Notes: generated from the letters alone by a model not told the origin. Positions 25,542 through 36,003 are shown, numbered from the stretch's first letter. The stretch: DNA of 64,000 bases from Planctomycetota bacterium (GCA_016713175.1 JADJPQ010000004.1:620001-684000); one strand, 5' to 3'. A program made the numbers and translations.

Positions 25542-26489
25542 TCAGCGTTGGACCAGCGGCGCGAGCATCAGCGCCAGCGTGCCGACGGCCTGGCGCGTGC
25601 GGCCGAGATCTTTCCGGGCGACGAGATCCTGGGCCTCGCGACGCAGCTCGATGCTCTGCCACAGCGTCTTCAACGCCGCGAAGCGGGGATGCGTCTGCAG
25701 TTCCTCGAACAGCTTCTTCGCCGCCGCTTCGCTGGCTTCGAGGCCGGCTTTGCCGAGGCGATGGCGGATCACCGCCTCGATCTCGAGGTGCGGATCGTCG
25801 CGTTCGCCGGTGATCCGGACCCGAAACAGCAGGTGGGTGGGCACATCGTCGTCTGGCCATTCGACCTCGCCGAACAGCCGGCCGAACGTGCGCTGGCGGA
25901 CCGTCTGATCCGTGGTGGTGACCACCAGGTAAGCGACATGTTCGCCGCGACCCGACAGCAGCGACTGTACGTCGGCGCCGGGCTTGCCGTTCCAAGGCTT
26001 GCCCTCCAGCACGGGCGCGATCAGGTCGCGCGCTCCCTCGATCCGCAGTTCGGGTCTTGGAGTCGCGACCAGATCGGCGTCCTCGCCGCGCTGGCGGACG
26101 AACACCGGATACTCGCCGATCGCGTCGCGCTTCCAAGCCTGGTTGCGGGTGATCGACTCCGGCAGGCCGAGTCCCTGGTTGCCTTGCAGGATCGTCAGCG
26201 TCTGCGGTGGCTTGCCGTCGCCGCGCCAGACCGAGTTGACGAACGCGCGGTCGAGGTCGGCGATGGGGCCGCCGAGTTCGCGTTCGAGGCCAGGCAGCGC
26301 GAGACCGATCGCGGTGGCCTGCAGTTCGTCCCAGATCTCGCGTTCGCGCAGCTGCTTCAGGTCGAGGAACATCAGCTGCTCGCAGTCCGGCAGGAAGAAG
26401 TGCTCGGGCTGGAGTTCTGGAGGCTTCTTGTCCTGGGCCGTGGCCGTCAGGGTCAGGCAGAGGAGGGCGAGAGTGATCTTGGCGTGCAT
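25542..26489 (-). CDS. Exported protein of unknown function upstream of glyQS
   Basis: 315 residues with a signal peptide (ITLALLCLTLTATAQD). It is a soluble alpha/beta sequence with no motif I can name: HFFLPDCEQLMFLDLKQLRE near the start, DLDRAFVNSVWRGDG, and repeated acidic/basic patches. The first part recalls the 'substrate-mimic' style of planctomycete proteins that describe a single scalar per object, but that is only an impression. Same strand as glyQ with a 49-bp gap, so co-transcription with glyQS is possible even though the product leaves the cytoplasm. Confidence 0.7.
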   Translation of the reverse strand: MHAKITLALLCLTLTATAQDKKPPELQPEHFFLPDCEQLMFLDLKQLREREIWDELQATAIGLALPGLERELGGPIADLDRAFVNSVWRGDGKPPQTLTILQGNQGLGLPESITRNQAWKRDAIGEYPVFVRQRGEDADLVATPRPELRIEGARDLIAPVLEGKPWNGKPGADVQSLLSGRGEHVAYLVVTTTDQTVRQRTFGRLFGEVEWPDDDVPTHLLFRVRITGERDDPHLEIEAVIRHRLGKAGLEASEAAAKKLFEELQTHPRFAALKTLWQSIELRREAQDLVARKDLGRTRQAVGTLALMLAPLVQR

Positions 26490-26751
26490 TCGTGGCCTTG
26501 GATCAGGGCATTTCTGCGCAGGAGAGTGTGATCATGCGCTTGCGGGGTGCCAGAGCGATCGATGGGAGCCAGAATCCGGGGATTCAGGTTCGCTGGTTCG
26601 GGTCGGGCGCCGCGCCACGAACGGGCGAGTTCGACGCCGAATGGACGCCGTTGGGGAGGCCGCGTACTTGACCCACCTCGGTAGCGGTGGATATCCCGGA
26701 ATGGTCGATCCTCGGTCGGGTGACCGACGATCGGCGAGGCAGTTCACAGCC

Positions 26752-28149
26752 ATGCAACACTCCAGGAGCCGCACCGTGTCCCCACGCAGGAACCCTCTCG
26801 ATCGTCGCCGCATCTTGGTCCCCGCTGCCTTCGCCCTCGGGGCGACGCTGTTGCCGGCGCAGACCCAGTGGCTGGCGGCCAATCCTGGAACGAGCCCCGC
26901 GCCCCGGGGCAACCGAGCGATGGCGTACGACTCGACTCGCGGGCGCGTCGTGCTGTTCAGCGGTTACGCGATCCCGGTCAGTGCGGAGACGTGGGAGTGG
27001 GACGGTGCGAACTGGGCGTTGGTCACCGCCGCGTCGGCGCCAGCCGCGCGCATCAACCATGCGCTGGCGTTCGACTTCGCCCGGAGCCTTGTCGTTCTGT
27101 TCGGTGGCGACACCGGCGGCGGCACGTGTCAGGGCGACACGTGGACCTGGGATGGTGCGGTCTGGGTGCAGAGAAGCCCGGCGACGAGTCCCTCGCCGCG
27201 CAACCAGCACGCCATGGGCGGGGCTCCCGGCGACCGTCTGGTGATGTTCGGGGGCCACGACGGCAGCTCCGTCGTCGCGGATACCTGGGAATGGGACGGC
27301 ACCGATTGGACGTTGCGCAACCCGGCCAATAGTCCGAGCGCGCGTTATGCGCACGCGATGGCGTACGACTCCGGCCGCGGTCGGTCGGTGTTGTTTGGCG
27401 GCGATTCGGGGCCCGGCTTCCTCTTGGCGGAGACGTGGGAGTGGGACGGCAGCAACTGGATCCGGGCTATTCCGGTGGTTGCTCCAGGGCCGCGCGTGAA
27501 TTTCGCGATGGCCTTCGATTCCGCGCGTTCGCGGATCGTTCTGTTCGGCGGCCAGTCCCCCGTTGGTTTGCTCGCCGACACCTGGGAGTGGGACGGCTCG
27601 ACCTGGATCCAGCGACTCACGCCGATGACCCCGCAGGCACGCCGTGTCGCCGGATTGGCGTTCGATACGAGCCGCGGGCGCACCGTGATCTTCGGCGGGC
27701 AAGGCGCGGGCAGCCTCCTGGGAGACACGTGGGAGTATGGGCCGGTCCATCCGGCGGCATACGTCGCCACCGGCAGCGGTTGCTCGGCTGCCGCGGCGAC
27801 GCCGGTGCTCGCCGCGACGGCGAGCGCGCCGCTGCCGTGGCTCGGCAGCACGTTCACGCTAAGGGTGACGCAGCTTCCCGTCGGGGCGCAGTTCGCGCCG
27901 TTCCTGGTCCTGGGCTTCAGCAACCCGAATCGGCCGTTGCCGTGGTTGCCGTGTGTGCAACGGGTCGATGGCGAGGCGTTCCTGGTCCCGGCGTCGGGTG
28001 GGGCCGCTGGCTTCGACCTGAACATCCCGGCGGACCCGGCGATCCTCGGCACGATGTTCCATGCCCAGGTCGCCGTGCTCGACGCCGTCGGGCAGCCGCT
28101 GTTGCACGCACTCTCGAACGGGATGATGGGGACTGTGGGAGGCCGTTGA
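26752..28149 (+). CDS. Secreted Kelch-repeat protein with shared C-terminal domain
   Basis: 465 residues from the ATG at 26752, leading into a twin-arginine-like then hydrophobic signal (RRNPLDRRRILVPAAFALGATLLPAQ). Residues 40-335 are six Kelch units of about 50 residues, each with AMAYDSxRGRxVLFGG followed by ADTWEWDGxxW, predicting a six-bladed propeller. Residues 337-465 are the C-terminal domain recurring here: TGSGCSAAAATPVL, LPVGAQFAPFLVLGFS, IPADPAILGTMFHAQVAVLD, HALSNGM. Closest local relative of the Kelch piece in the lectin hybrid at 2601. Likely carbohydrate- or protein-binding on the surface. The RR motif could indicate Tat export. Confidence 0.85.
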   Translation: MQHSRSRTVSPRRNPLDRRRILVPAAFALGATLLPAQTQWLAANPGTSPAPRGNRAMAYDSTRGRVVLFSGYAIPVSAETWEWDGANWALVTAASAPAARINHALAFDFARSLVVLFGGDTGGGTCQGDTWTWDGAVWVQRSPATSPSPRNQHAMGGAPGDRLVMFGGHDGSSVVADTWEWDGTDWTLRNPANSPSARYAHAMAYDSGRGRSVLFGGDSGPGFLLAETWEWDGSNWIRAIPVVAPGPRVNFAMAFDSARSRIVLFGGQSPVGLLADTWEWDGSTWIQRLTPMTPQARRVAGLAFDTSRGRTVIFGGQGAGSLLGDTWEYGPVHPAAYVATGSGCSAAAATPVLAATASAPLPWLGSTFTLRVTQLPVGAQFAPFLVLGFSNPNRPLPWLPCVQRVDGEAFLVPASGGAAGFDLNIPADPAILGTMFHAQVAVLDAVGQPLLHALSNGMMGTVGGR

Positions 28150-28321
28150 TCGGACTTCCATGGACGTGAGGTAGCGGCCGCTCGGTCACGCCGCGTGTGC
28201 CGGGAACCTGCAGGCCATCCGATGCAACACCCAATTCAGGGTCGCGAGGGTTCGCGAAGTCGAGACTGCGCACCTGGTGCAGCCATGATCCACTCGCCAC
28301 GACCGGAGTCTCGGCCACGAC

Positions 28322-28478
28322 GACCGCACCGGTCGCCTGCATGTGCGCTGCGTCTTCGAGGACAGCCAGGGCCGGCCGTGGATCGGCAACAACCTATCGG
28401 GATTGCCGCGGCGATCTGTGGCTGGCGGGGAACGGCGTGTTCACGTTCAATGGCACCGCGTTCGAGCGGTTTCTCTGA
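28322..28478 (+). pseudogene. Remnant of a Reg_prop-type propeller gene
   Basis: One frame reads RTGRLHVRCVFEDSQGRPWIGNN, and after a shift near 28400 another reads DCRGDLWLAGNGVFTFNGTAFERF and stops at 28478. Both pieces match the blade consensus of two-component-regulator propellers (VRCIFEDRxGNLWFGT..G..RYDG). Only about one and a half blades remain, with no signal peptide or flanking domain. The rest of the 340-bp interval 28150-28493 shows nothing else. Confidence 0.5.
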
Positions 28479-28493
28479 GGTCCGGGCTGCGAC

Positions 28494-28880
28494 ATGACTG
28501 ACCTTCCTGACCCGACTGAAGCCTTGCGTCGCGAAGCGGCGGCGTTCGCTGGCGTGGAGCAGGGCACCGCCTGCAACCAGAGTTCGTTCCGGGCGGGAAA
28601 TGGGGCCTTCCTGTTCGTCGGGCCGGGGAGCAAGGGCGTCGGCTTCAAGGCGATGTTCAAGCTCGACGCGTCGATGGCGCAGGCAAAGAAGCTCGCCGCG
28701 CAGCATCCGGATCGCTTCGACGTTGGGACCACGGGCTGGGTCACCGCGCGCTTCACGGCGGCGGAACCGCTGCCAAGGGCGATCTGGAGCAAGTGGTTGG
28801 CCGAATCGTACGAACTGATGCGCGACGGCAAGCCCAAGCCCAAGCCCAAGCCCAAGCCCGCGGCGAAGCGCGCGCGTTGA
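28494..28880 (+). CDS. MmcQ/YjbR-family protein with Lys-Pro tail
   Basis: 128 residues. The body (8-108) fits the DUF419 MmcQ/YjbR fold, a small CyaY-like alpha/beta domain often called DNA-binding on weak evidence: EALRREAAAFAGVEQGTACNQSSFRA, MFKLDASMAQAKKLAAQHPDRFDVGTTGWVTARF, IWSKWLAESYELM. The C terminus is an uncommon basic tail of five Lys-Pro pairs followed by AAKRAR, encoded by a pure hexanucleotide repeat, which could help nucleic acid binding. It starts soon after the propeller remnant and converges on the ABC permease gene. Confidence 0.8.
   Translation: MTDLPDPTEALRREAAAFAGVEQGTACNQSSFRAGNGAFLFVGPGSKGVGFKAMFKLDASMAQAKKLAAQHPDRFDVGTTGWVTARFTAAEPLPRAIWSKWLAESYELMRDGKPKPKPKPKPAAKRAR
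28830..28859 (+). repeat. Five-fold AAGCCC tandem repeat inside the MmcQ/YjbR gene
   Basis: Five perfect AAGCCC units encode KPKPKPKPKP. Because the unit is 6 bp, slippage changes tail length without breaking frame. Confidence 0.9.
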
Positions 28881-28906
28881 GGACGCGATCGAGGACGGCG
28901 ACGCGA

Positions 28907-30466
28907 TCAGCCCTTCCTCAGCCAGCCGAGCACTTCCTTCAACCGCGGCGGGTTCCCGGTCATCAACACCCCGACCCGGAAGATCTTGCCCGCCGCTTTG
29001 AACGCGAACAGCACGCTGCCGAGGATCAGCGCCGTCGTGATCACGTACTCGATCATCGGCGGCGGCCCGGACGCCCGATTCATCATCGCGAACGGCGTGT
29101 ACAGCGGAATGTAGGTGAACACCCGCGCCATCAACCCGTTGGGTTCCTGCACGATCGGCACCATCGCGAACAGCGGCAGCATCAGCAGGATGAACACCGG
29201 CTGCAGCAGGTTCTGCGCTTCCTTCAGGCTGTTGCACACCGAACCGATCGCGACGAGCACCGCGGCGAACAGCAGGTAACCGGTCAGGAAGTAGCCGACG
29301 AACGACGCCAGGTAGAGCGGATCGCCGACGATCGCCATCAGGTTCCACTCGGCGAACTTCGGCACCAGTTCGGCGCCGATCTGCACGCCGAGGATGCCGC
29401 ACAGCGCCCACGAACCGATGATCGTCAGGCCGGTCGCGCCGATGCCCCAGATCTTGCCGGCCATCAGTTCGCCCGGGGACACCGACGACAGCAGCACCTC
29501 GATGATGCGGTTGCTCTTCTCCTCGACGGTGTTGGTCAAGAGCATCTGCGCCGCGGTGAACACCGCGATCCACAACAGATAGACGAAGACGACCGGCGCG
29601 AACTTGTTGGCCTGGTCCTCCTTCTTGACGTCCTCGATGGCACCGCTGGCGGCGATCTGTTTGGGCGCGAACGCGATCGCCTCCTGGATGTGCGCGGCGG
29701 TCGCCGGCGCAATGCCCTCGGCCTGCACGCGCAGCTTGCGCACCACGGTGGTGGCGGCCGCCGTGTACCAATCGCGCAGCGAACTGTCGGTCAGGTTGTT
29801 GCAGACGAACGTCAACCGGTCGGCTTTGGCGACCGGATCGCCGTCGATCAGGAAGTAGGCGAACAGATCACCGTTCTTGATCTTGTCGTTCAGCCGTTGC
29901 TCCTGCTCGGCGCGCGGCAGGTCGGCGACGCCGAGATCCTGGATCGAACGCAACCGGTAGCGCTGTGCCGAGCCGAGCATCGTCAACTGCTTGATCTGGT
30001 CGGGTCCGAGGTCGGCGGCCCACGAGAAGAACCGTCCCATGGTCGCGGCGGACGGCGTCGGGCGCTTGCCGGCGGCGGCTGCCTGCTTCATCGCCTCGAT
30101 CTCCTCGGGCGGGGTGTCCTTCAGCGCAGCCAGCAGACCGCGCAGCGGGTTGTCCGCCGGGATCTTGGCCTCCGCCGCCGCCAACGCCGCGGCGAAGTCG
30201 CCGTCCTTGGCGCCGCCGAACAGTTCGGCCAGGTAGCGCTCGAGATCGCCGCCGCGCGCCTGTTCCTCGATCCTGGTCCCGAGCTTCTGCTCGCTGTAGT
30301 CCAGGATCGCGTAGCTCTGCTGCGCCTTGGTCTTCTCCATGATCCAGCCGATCCCGATCGCGATCGCGAAGATCGCTGGGAACGCCAGGATGCCGAGCCA
30401 GAACGTCTTGGTGCGGACGTTCTCGAGATACTCGCGTTGCGCGACCAGTAGCGTTTTGTTGGCCAT
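28907..30466 (-). CDS. ABC-2 type exporter permease (NatB-like)
   Basis: 519 residues. One membrane span lies near the N terminus (FWLGILAFPAIFAIAIGIGW), followed by a long extracytoplasmic region (about 50-285), then five C-terminal spans beginning PVVFVYLLWIAVFTAAQML. The signature NTVEEKSNRIIEVLLSSVSPGELMAGKIWG is diagnostic of the ABC-2 family 3 / NatB group. The large external loop is enlarged and Ala/Lys-rich compared with minimal NatB. It starts 2 bp after the ATPase stop. Characterised relatives export Na+ or other small cations or drugs; the substrate here is not deducible. Confidence 0.9.
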   Translation of the reverse strand: MANKTLLVAQREYLENVRTKTFWLGILAFPAIFAIAIGIGWIMEKTKAQQSYAILDYSEQKLGTRIEEQARGGDLERYLAELFGGAKDGDFAAALAAAEAKIPADNPLRGLLAALKDTPPEEIEAMKQAAAAGKRPTPSAATMGRFFSWAADLGPDQIKQLTMLGSAQRYRLRSIQDLGVADLPRAEQEQRLNDKIKNGDLFAYFLIDGDPVAKADRLTFVCNNLTDSSLRDWYTAAATTVVRKLRVQAEGIAPATAAHIQEAIAFAPKQIAASGAIEDVKKEDQANKFAPVVFVYLLWIAVFTAAQMLLTNTVEEKSNRIIEVLLSSVSPGELMAGKIWGIGATGLTIIGSWALCGILGVQIGAELVPKFAEWNLMAIVGDPLYLASFVGYFLTGYLLFAAVLVAIGSVCNSLKEAQNLLQPVFILLMLPLFAMVPIVQEPNGLMARVFTYIPLYTPFAMMNRASGPPPMIEYVITTALILGSVLFAFKAAGKIFRVGVLMTGNPPRLKEVLGWLRKG

Positions 30467-30468
30467 GT

Positions 30469-31404
30469 TCAGCGACCTCCGGCGGCGGCCGCCGCTTCCA
30501 GCTTCTGGTTGGCCTGTTCGACCGTGCGGACGAACACCTCGTGCAGCGACGGCTCGCGGACGTCGAAGCGGCGGATCCTGACCTTGCCGACCAGCGCGGC
30601 GAGCACGGCTTGTGGATCGGCGTTCGGCGCCAGGAACAGTTCGGCGAACTTGCCGGAGTCGTTGACGCGACTGACGCCGGGCAGCGACCGCAACGCCGCG
30701 CCATCGCCGTCGTAGTCGAGCTGGATGCCGAAATCGCGGCCCTGTCGGACCTCCGCCAGCGGCCCCGCGAACTGCAAGCGGGCCTTGTGGATCATCATCA
30801 CGTAGTCGCAGAGCTGTTCGGCGCGTTCCATCTCGTGAGTGCTGAAGATCACCGTGCGGCCCGAACGCTTCATGTCGAGGATCAAGTCGCGCATCATGTC
30901 ACGGTTCACCGGGTCGAGGCCGGAGAACGGCTCGTCGAGGATCACCAGTTCGGACTCGTGGATGATCGTGCCGAGAACCTGAACCTTCTGGCCCATGCCC
31001 TTGCTCATCGCCTCGCACTTCTTGTCGATCCAGTCGCCGAGGCCATAGCGGGTCAGCAGTTCCTTCGCGCGCCGGTTGGCGGTCGCCGGATCCAGGCCCT
31101 TCAGCTTGCCGAAGTAGGCGATGATCTCGCCGGTCTTCATCTTCTTGTAGAGGCCTTTCTCTTCCGGCAGGTAGCCGAGCCGGTCCTTGACCTCACTGGC
31201 ATCGGGATGGCCGAGCACCGAGATCGTGCCGCGGTCGGGATGGAAGATGCTCATCACCATCCGGATCGTCGTCGTCTTGCCGGCCCCGTTCTGGCCCAGG
31301 AAGCCGTAGATGCAGCCGCGCGGGATGCGCAGCGAGAGGTCGTCGACGGCGGTGAACGAACCGAAGCGTTTGGTGACGCCGTCGAGGGTCAGTGCGTAGT
31401 CCAT
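30469..31404 (-). CDS. ABC exporter ATPase (NatA-like)
   Basis: 311 residues with every catalytic motif: Walker A GQNGAGKTT (37-45), the Q-loop region around YLPEEKGLY, ABC signature SKGMGQK near 134-140, Walker B LVILDEP with catalytic Glu158, D-loop SGLD, and His190 of the H-loop (FSTHE). The signature reads SKGMGQ rather than LSGGQ, as is common in NatA-like ATPases. A C-terminal regulatory segment of about 90 residues ends in a DUF4162-like region (LRSLPGVSRV, EPSLHEVFVRTV). Couples ATP hydrolysis to the permease encoded 2 bp downstream. Confidence 0.93.
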   Translation of the reverse strand: MDYALTLDGVTKRFGSFTAVDDLSLRIPRGCIYGFLGQNGAGKTTTIRMVMSIFHPDRGTISVLGHPDASEVKDRLGYLPEEKGLYKKMKTGEIIAYFGKLKGLDPATANRRAKELLTRYGLGDWIDKKCEAMSKGMGQKVQVLGTIIHESELVILDEPFSGLDPVNRDMMRDLILDMKRSGRTVIFSTHEMERAEQLCDYVMMIHKARLQFAGPLAEVRQGRDFGIQLDYDGDGAALRSLPGVSRVNDSGKFAELFLAPNADPQAVLAALVGKVRIRRFDVREPSLHEVFVRTVEQANQKLEAAAAAGGR

Positions 31405-31473
31405 GCGGGAGGTCGCGGGGTAGCCGCGGCGCGGCGAACTTTGTCGGGGCGATGCGGGCAGCGCAAGGTTGCG

Positions 31474-33837
31474 TCAGCGCGCCAGCGCTTTGGCGAGGGC
31501 GGCGTCGTCGAGGATCGGGTCGCCGCCAAGGATGGCGCGGTCGCGGATCCGATCGACGAAGAACGACAAACCGCCGGCGCGCAGCAGTTCGGGGGCTTCG
31601 GGCAACCGGTTGCCGTGGTCTTCGTACGCAGGGCCGACGTCGTCAGCGATGACGCGCTCGATCCGGTCGCACAGGGTCGCCGCGACGATGGCGGCTGGCC
31701 CGCAGGTGCCAAGACCGACGAGGACGACCCGGGCGTCGCCCGGCAGGTTGCGGCAGACCAGGGCCAGGTCATGCGCTTGTTGGTACAGCTCACCGCGACC
31801 ACACCACAAGCCGTTGCGGCGCCAGAAGGGTGCAAAGCGCTGCCATTCTCCGCACCAACGTGGATCGACGAGTGCGACCCGGGTCTCGGTCCGGAGCCAG
31901 CCCGGCGGCTGCTGGCGCAAGGTCGCCTTGCCGAGCGGGCTGGCGATGACGGTCCAGCGGGTCCGTGGATCGCCGGCACGGTCCTGCAGCAGGAACGGCA
32001 CCGGCACGCGGTCATCGCCGCGGACGCTGCCACTGCGCCAGCCATCGGCCGTGTGCGCGCGCCAGTCGATGGCGGCGATCGGCGCGTTCCAGGGCAGGTC
32101 TGGCGCAAGGTCGCGCGGTTCGGTGATCCTGGGCCGGCGCGCCAGCAGTTCGGCGCCGGCGCTGCGGTCGTCGACGAGATCGTGGGCCGGTGGGCCGCCG
32201 AGCGCAGCCAGCCGATCGACCGCGAACGCGGCGAACGGCGGCTCGGCGATCGCCGTGCGCGGTTTGCCGTCGGCAGCCGGGGGCGTCAGCGCGTCGTGCA
32301 GGAAGCCGTACACCGCCTCGCGCATCGGCGGACTGTAGTCGTGCCCTTCGTCGCGATGCAGCGCCCGGATTGCCGCGCCGCCGCCGAGCCGTTGCCAGTG
32401 GGCCTGCAGTTCGGGGAAACCCTGCCGCGGGAACAGTGCGGTCCAGTCGCCCGTCACGCTGCCGAAGAACACCGGCTTCGGCGCGAACACCGCACACATC
32501 TCGATCACATCGATGCGCGGGATCAACCGCGGCAACTGATTGCAGCGGCAGTGCACGTCCTCATCGCTGACGATGCTGGCGAGGTAGCAGGCCATGCAGA
32601 TCGGCGCCGCGGCGGCGAACTCGTCGCTGACGGCCATCAGGTAGTAGGTCTGCTGACCGCCGCCGCTGCAGCCGGTCACGCCGATGCGCGTACGGTCGAC
32701 ATCGTCGCGCTGCTGCAGCAGTTCGAGCGCGCGCAGGTTGTGCCAGGTCATCGTGCCGATCGGCGAGGCGCCGGCGGCGACGTTCTCGGCGTGGCTGCTG
32801 TCGACGGCAAGGGCGACCCAACCGAACTTCGCGAACGCGGCACAACGCGCCTGCACGATCGGATGGCGGGCGCCGTTCTGCCAATGGCCATGCGGGCACA
32901 GCATCGCGGGTGCCGGCGCCGCCGGACGACTTTCGGGTCGCCACAACCAGCCGGTCGCGCGCCGTTCGCCGAACGTCCGCCAGCTGATCCGTTCGACGAC
33001 GATGCCGTCCTGCTCGAGAGCGCCGTGGCGGGTGACGTCGAGCGGAACCCGCTCGGGCAACGGCTGCAGGCCGAGGGCATCCAGCACCTGCGCGCGAACA
33101 GCCGCGCGACGCTGCGGCCAGTCGGCGGCGGCGCGTTCGTCGAGCGATGGCGTCCGGGTCGGCAGCAGCCGCTGCCGCAATCCCTGCAGCGCGGCGCGCT
33201 TCTCGGCCAGCGGAATCACCGGCGCGGCCCAGGCCAGCACGTCGGTGCGGTCGCAGGTCGGCTGGATCGTCAGTTCGTCGAGATCGCCGGCGAACGGCTG
33301 ATGGGTGCCGATGTTGTTGCCAAGTCGCAGAACGGCGTCCGGTGAGGTGCCGGGGCCGAGCTCGGCGAACCCCTGCAAGTCGTCATCGACGAACAGCAGC
33401 GCGGTGTTCGTGCCGGCGTCGTACGCGACCTCGATCGCATGCCACTGGCCATCGTCGATGCGTTGGCGGGACTGCAGCTTGACGCGCTGCCAGCTCCAGG
33501 ATTCGAACGCCAGGTGGCCAGTCTGCCGACCGAGCACGAGCGAGATGCCGACCTGATCGCCGTGGCGCGCCATCAGCGGCGTGCAGAACTCGCCCTTGGT
33601 CGTGCGGATCCTGCACCGCAGCGTGAACGACCGTTCGCTGTCGATCGGGCACGGGCCGGCGTCGAGGTGGCCCTGGTCGCCATCGAAGCGGGCGGCGTTG
33701 CCGCGCACGCCATCGGCGATCTGGCGGACGCCATGCCAGTCGGCGGTCACCTGTTCGAATGGCAGCTCGAGTCGCTGCGCGGCAGCGGCGGCGGCCAGCC
33801 CGAGGGCGGCGGTGGCGAGCAGGGGGAGCCTCGGCAT
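31474..33837 (-). CDS. Exported LamG-like / alpha-beta hydrolase (esterase) protein
   Basis: 787 residues from the ATG at 33837, which opens an Ala-rich signal peptide (LPLLATAALGLAAAAAAQ). Residues 45-195 are a concanavalin-like LamG domain (GNAARFDGDQGHLDAGP, SFTLRCRIRTT, WHAIEVAYDAGTNTALLFVDD, FAGDLDELTI). Residues 240-540 are an alpha/beta hydrolase like acetyl-xylan/multifunctional esterases: CPHGHWQNG, a nucleophile elbow GCSGGGQQ with Ser391, and likely His in HRDEGHDYSPP. The remaining 250 residues resemble a second degenerate hydrolase lobe (VVLVGLGTCGPAA). Planctomycetes use such enzymes to deacetylate polysaccharides; that substrate is inferred. Divergent from the aldo/keto reductase gene. 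Confidence 0.8.
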   Translation of the reverse strand: MPRLPLLATAALGLAAAAAAQRLELPFEQVTADWHGVRQIADGVRGNAARFDGDQGHLDAGPCPIDSERSFTLRCRIRTTKGEFCTPLMARHGDQVGISLVLGRQTGHLAFESWSWQRVKLQSRQRIDDGQWHAIEVAYDAGTNTALLFVDDDLQGFAELGPGTSPDAVLRLGNNIGTHQPFAGDLDELTIQPTCDRTDVLAWAAPVIPLAEKRAALQGLRQRLLPTRTPSLDERAAADWPQRRAAVRAQVLDALGLQPLPERVPLDVTRHGALEQDGIVVERISWRTFGERRATGWLWRPESRPAAPAPAMLCPHGHWQNGARHPIVQARCAAFAKFGWVALAVDSSHAENVAAGASPIGTMTWHNLRALELLQQRDDVDRTRIGVTGCSGGGQQTYYLMAVSDEFAAAAPICMACYLASIVSDEDVHCRCNQLPRLIPRIDVIEMCAVFAPKPVFFGSVTGDWTALFPRQGFPELQAHWQRLGGGAAIRALHRDEGHDYSPPMREAVYGFLHDALTPPAADGKPRTAIAEPPFAAFAVDRLAALGGPPAHDLVDDRSAGAELLARRPRITEPRDLAPDLPWNAPIAAIDWRAHTADGWRSGSVRGDDRVPVPFLLQDRAGDPRTRWTVIASPLGKATLRQQPPGWLRTETRVALVDPRWCGEWQRFAPFWRRNGLWCGRGELYQQAHDLALVCRNLPGDARVVLVGLGTCGPAAIVAATLCDRIERVIADDVGPAYEDHGNRLPEAPELLRAGGLSFFVDRIRDRAILGGDPILDDAALAKALAR

Positions 33838-33914
33838 GACTGCGCAGTATCGCCGAACGCACGGAACGCGTGGCGACATTTGCGGTTCGGTGACCGCGGC
33901 GCGACAGTGCTGGC

Positions 33915-34919
33915 ATGCGCTATCGACAGGTGCCCGGGACCGACCTGCAGTTGTCGGTGTTGGCGATCGGCGGCTGGTTGACGTTCGGCGGCAGCGTCGA
34001 CGAGGCGACCTCGCACCGGATCCTGCACACGGCGGTCGACGCCGGCATCAACTTCCTCGACCTCGCCGATGTCTACAGCCATGGCGCGGCCGAACAGGTG
34101 GTCGGCAACTTCCTCGCGCAGCGTCGGCGCAGCGATCTGATCGTGTCGAGCAAGGTGTTCTTTCCGATGAGCGATGCGCCTGGCGATCGCGGGCTGTCGC
34201 GGGCGCATGTGCTGGCGTCGATCGATGCGACGCTGCAGCGGCTGCGGCTGTCGCATCTCGATCTGTACTTCTGCCACCGCGAGGATCCGGCGACGCCGCT
34301 GCCGGAGATCGTCGCGACGATGGGTGGGCTGGTGCAGGCCGGCAAGGTGCGGGCGTGGGGCACGAGCTGCTGGCGGCCGGCGACCTTGCGCGCCGCGGTG
34401 GCCGAGGCCAGGGCGCAGGGCGTGCCGCCGCCGAAGGTCGAACAGCCGTGCTACAACCTGTTGCAACGCGACATCGAGGGCGAGGTGTTGCCGACCTGCC
34501 AAGAACTCGGGCTTGGCGTCGTCGTCTGGAGTCCGTTGGCGGGTGGCGCGCTGACTGGCAAATACATCGATGGCGTGCCGCCGGGCAGTCGCGCGGCACA
34601 GAGCCGTTGGCTCGAGCCGTGGTTGCAGCCAAAGCCTCAGGCGCAGTTGCGCGCGTTCGTCGCGGCGTGCCGCCAGCGCAGCGTCGACCCGGCGGTCGTG
34701 GCGCTTGCGTTCCTGCTGCAGCGGCGGGAACTCACGTCGGTGATCACCGGTGCGACGCACGAGCGCCAGCTGCAGACCAACCTGGCGGCGGAGGCCTACG
34801 TGCCGGATGCCGCGTTCCTGGCCGAACTGGACCGCCTGTTCCCGTTTTCGCCGCCGTCGGCGCTCGGCAAGTCGTGGCAGAAGCTGAAGGGTGCGGTGCG
34901 GCGCCTGCGCGGGAGCTGA
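33915..34919 (+). CDS. Aldo/keto reductase
   Basis: 334 residues of the NADPH-dependent TIM-barrel superfamily, Kv-beta/YghZ-like branch: LSVLAIGGWLTFGG, the catalytic Asp/Tyr segment FLDLADVYSHGAAEQVVG, the lysine segment LIVSSKVFFPM, LSHLDLYFCHRED (His of the tetrad), and the cofactor segment VVWSPLAGGALTGKY near residue 200. The tetrad Asp-Tyr-Lys-His is complete. Probably cytoplasmic; substrate unknown. It is followed 19 bp later by the cysteine-synthase-like gene on the same strand. Confidence 0.93.
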   Translation: MRYRQVPGTDLQLSVLAIGGWLTFGGSVDEATSHRILHTAVDAGINFLDLADVYSHGAAEQVVGNFLAQRRRSDLIVSSKVFFPMSDAPGDRGLSRAHVLASIDATLQRLRLSHLDLYFCHREDPATPLPEIVATMGGLVQAGKVRAWGTSCWRPATLRAAVAEARAQGVPPPKVEQPCYNLLQRDIEGEVLPTCQELGLGVVVWSPLAGGALTGKYIDGVPPGSRAAQSRWLEPWLQPKPQAQLRAFVAACRQRSVDPAVVALAFLLQRRELTSVITGATHERQLQTNLAAEAYVPDAAFLAELDRLFPFSPPSALGKSWQKLKGAVRRLRGS

Positions 34920-34938
34920 GAACTGCGCACTGGTGCGC

Positions 34939-36003
<1,065 letters not shown>

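Noticed and set aside
30541..33345. A 934-codon open frame on the plus strand
   Set aside because: It is the antisense shadow of the ABC ATPase and esterase genes. The opposite strand has full catalytic motifs.
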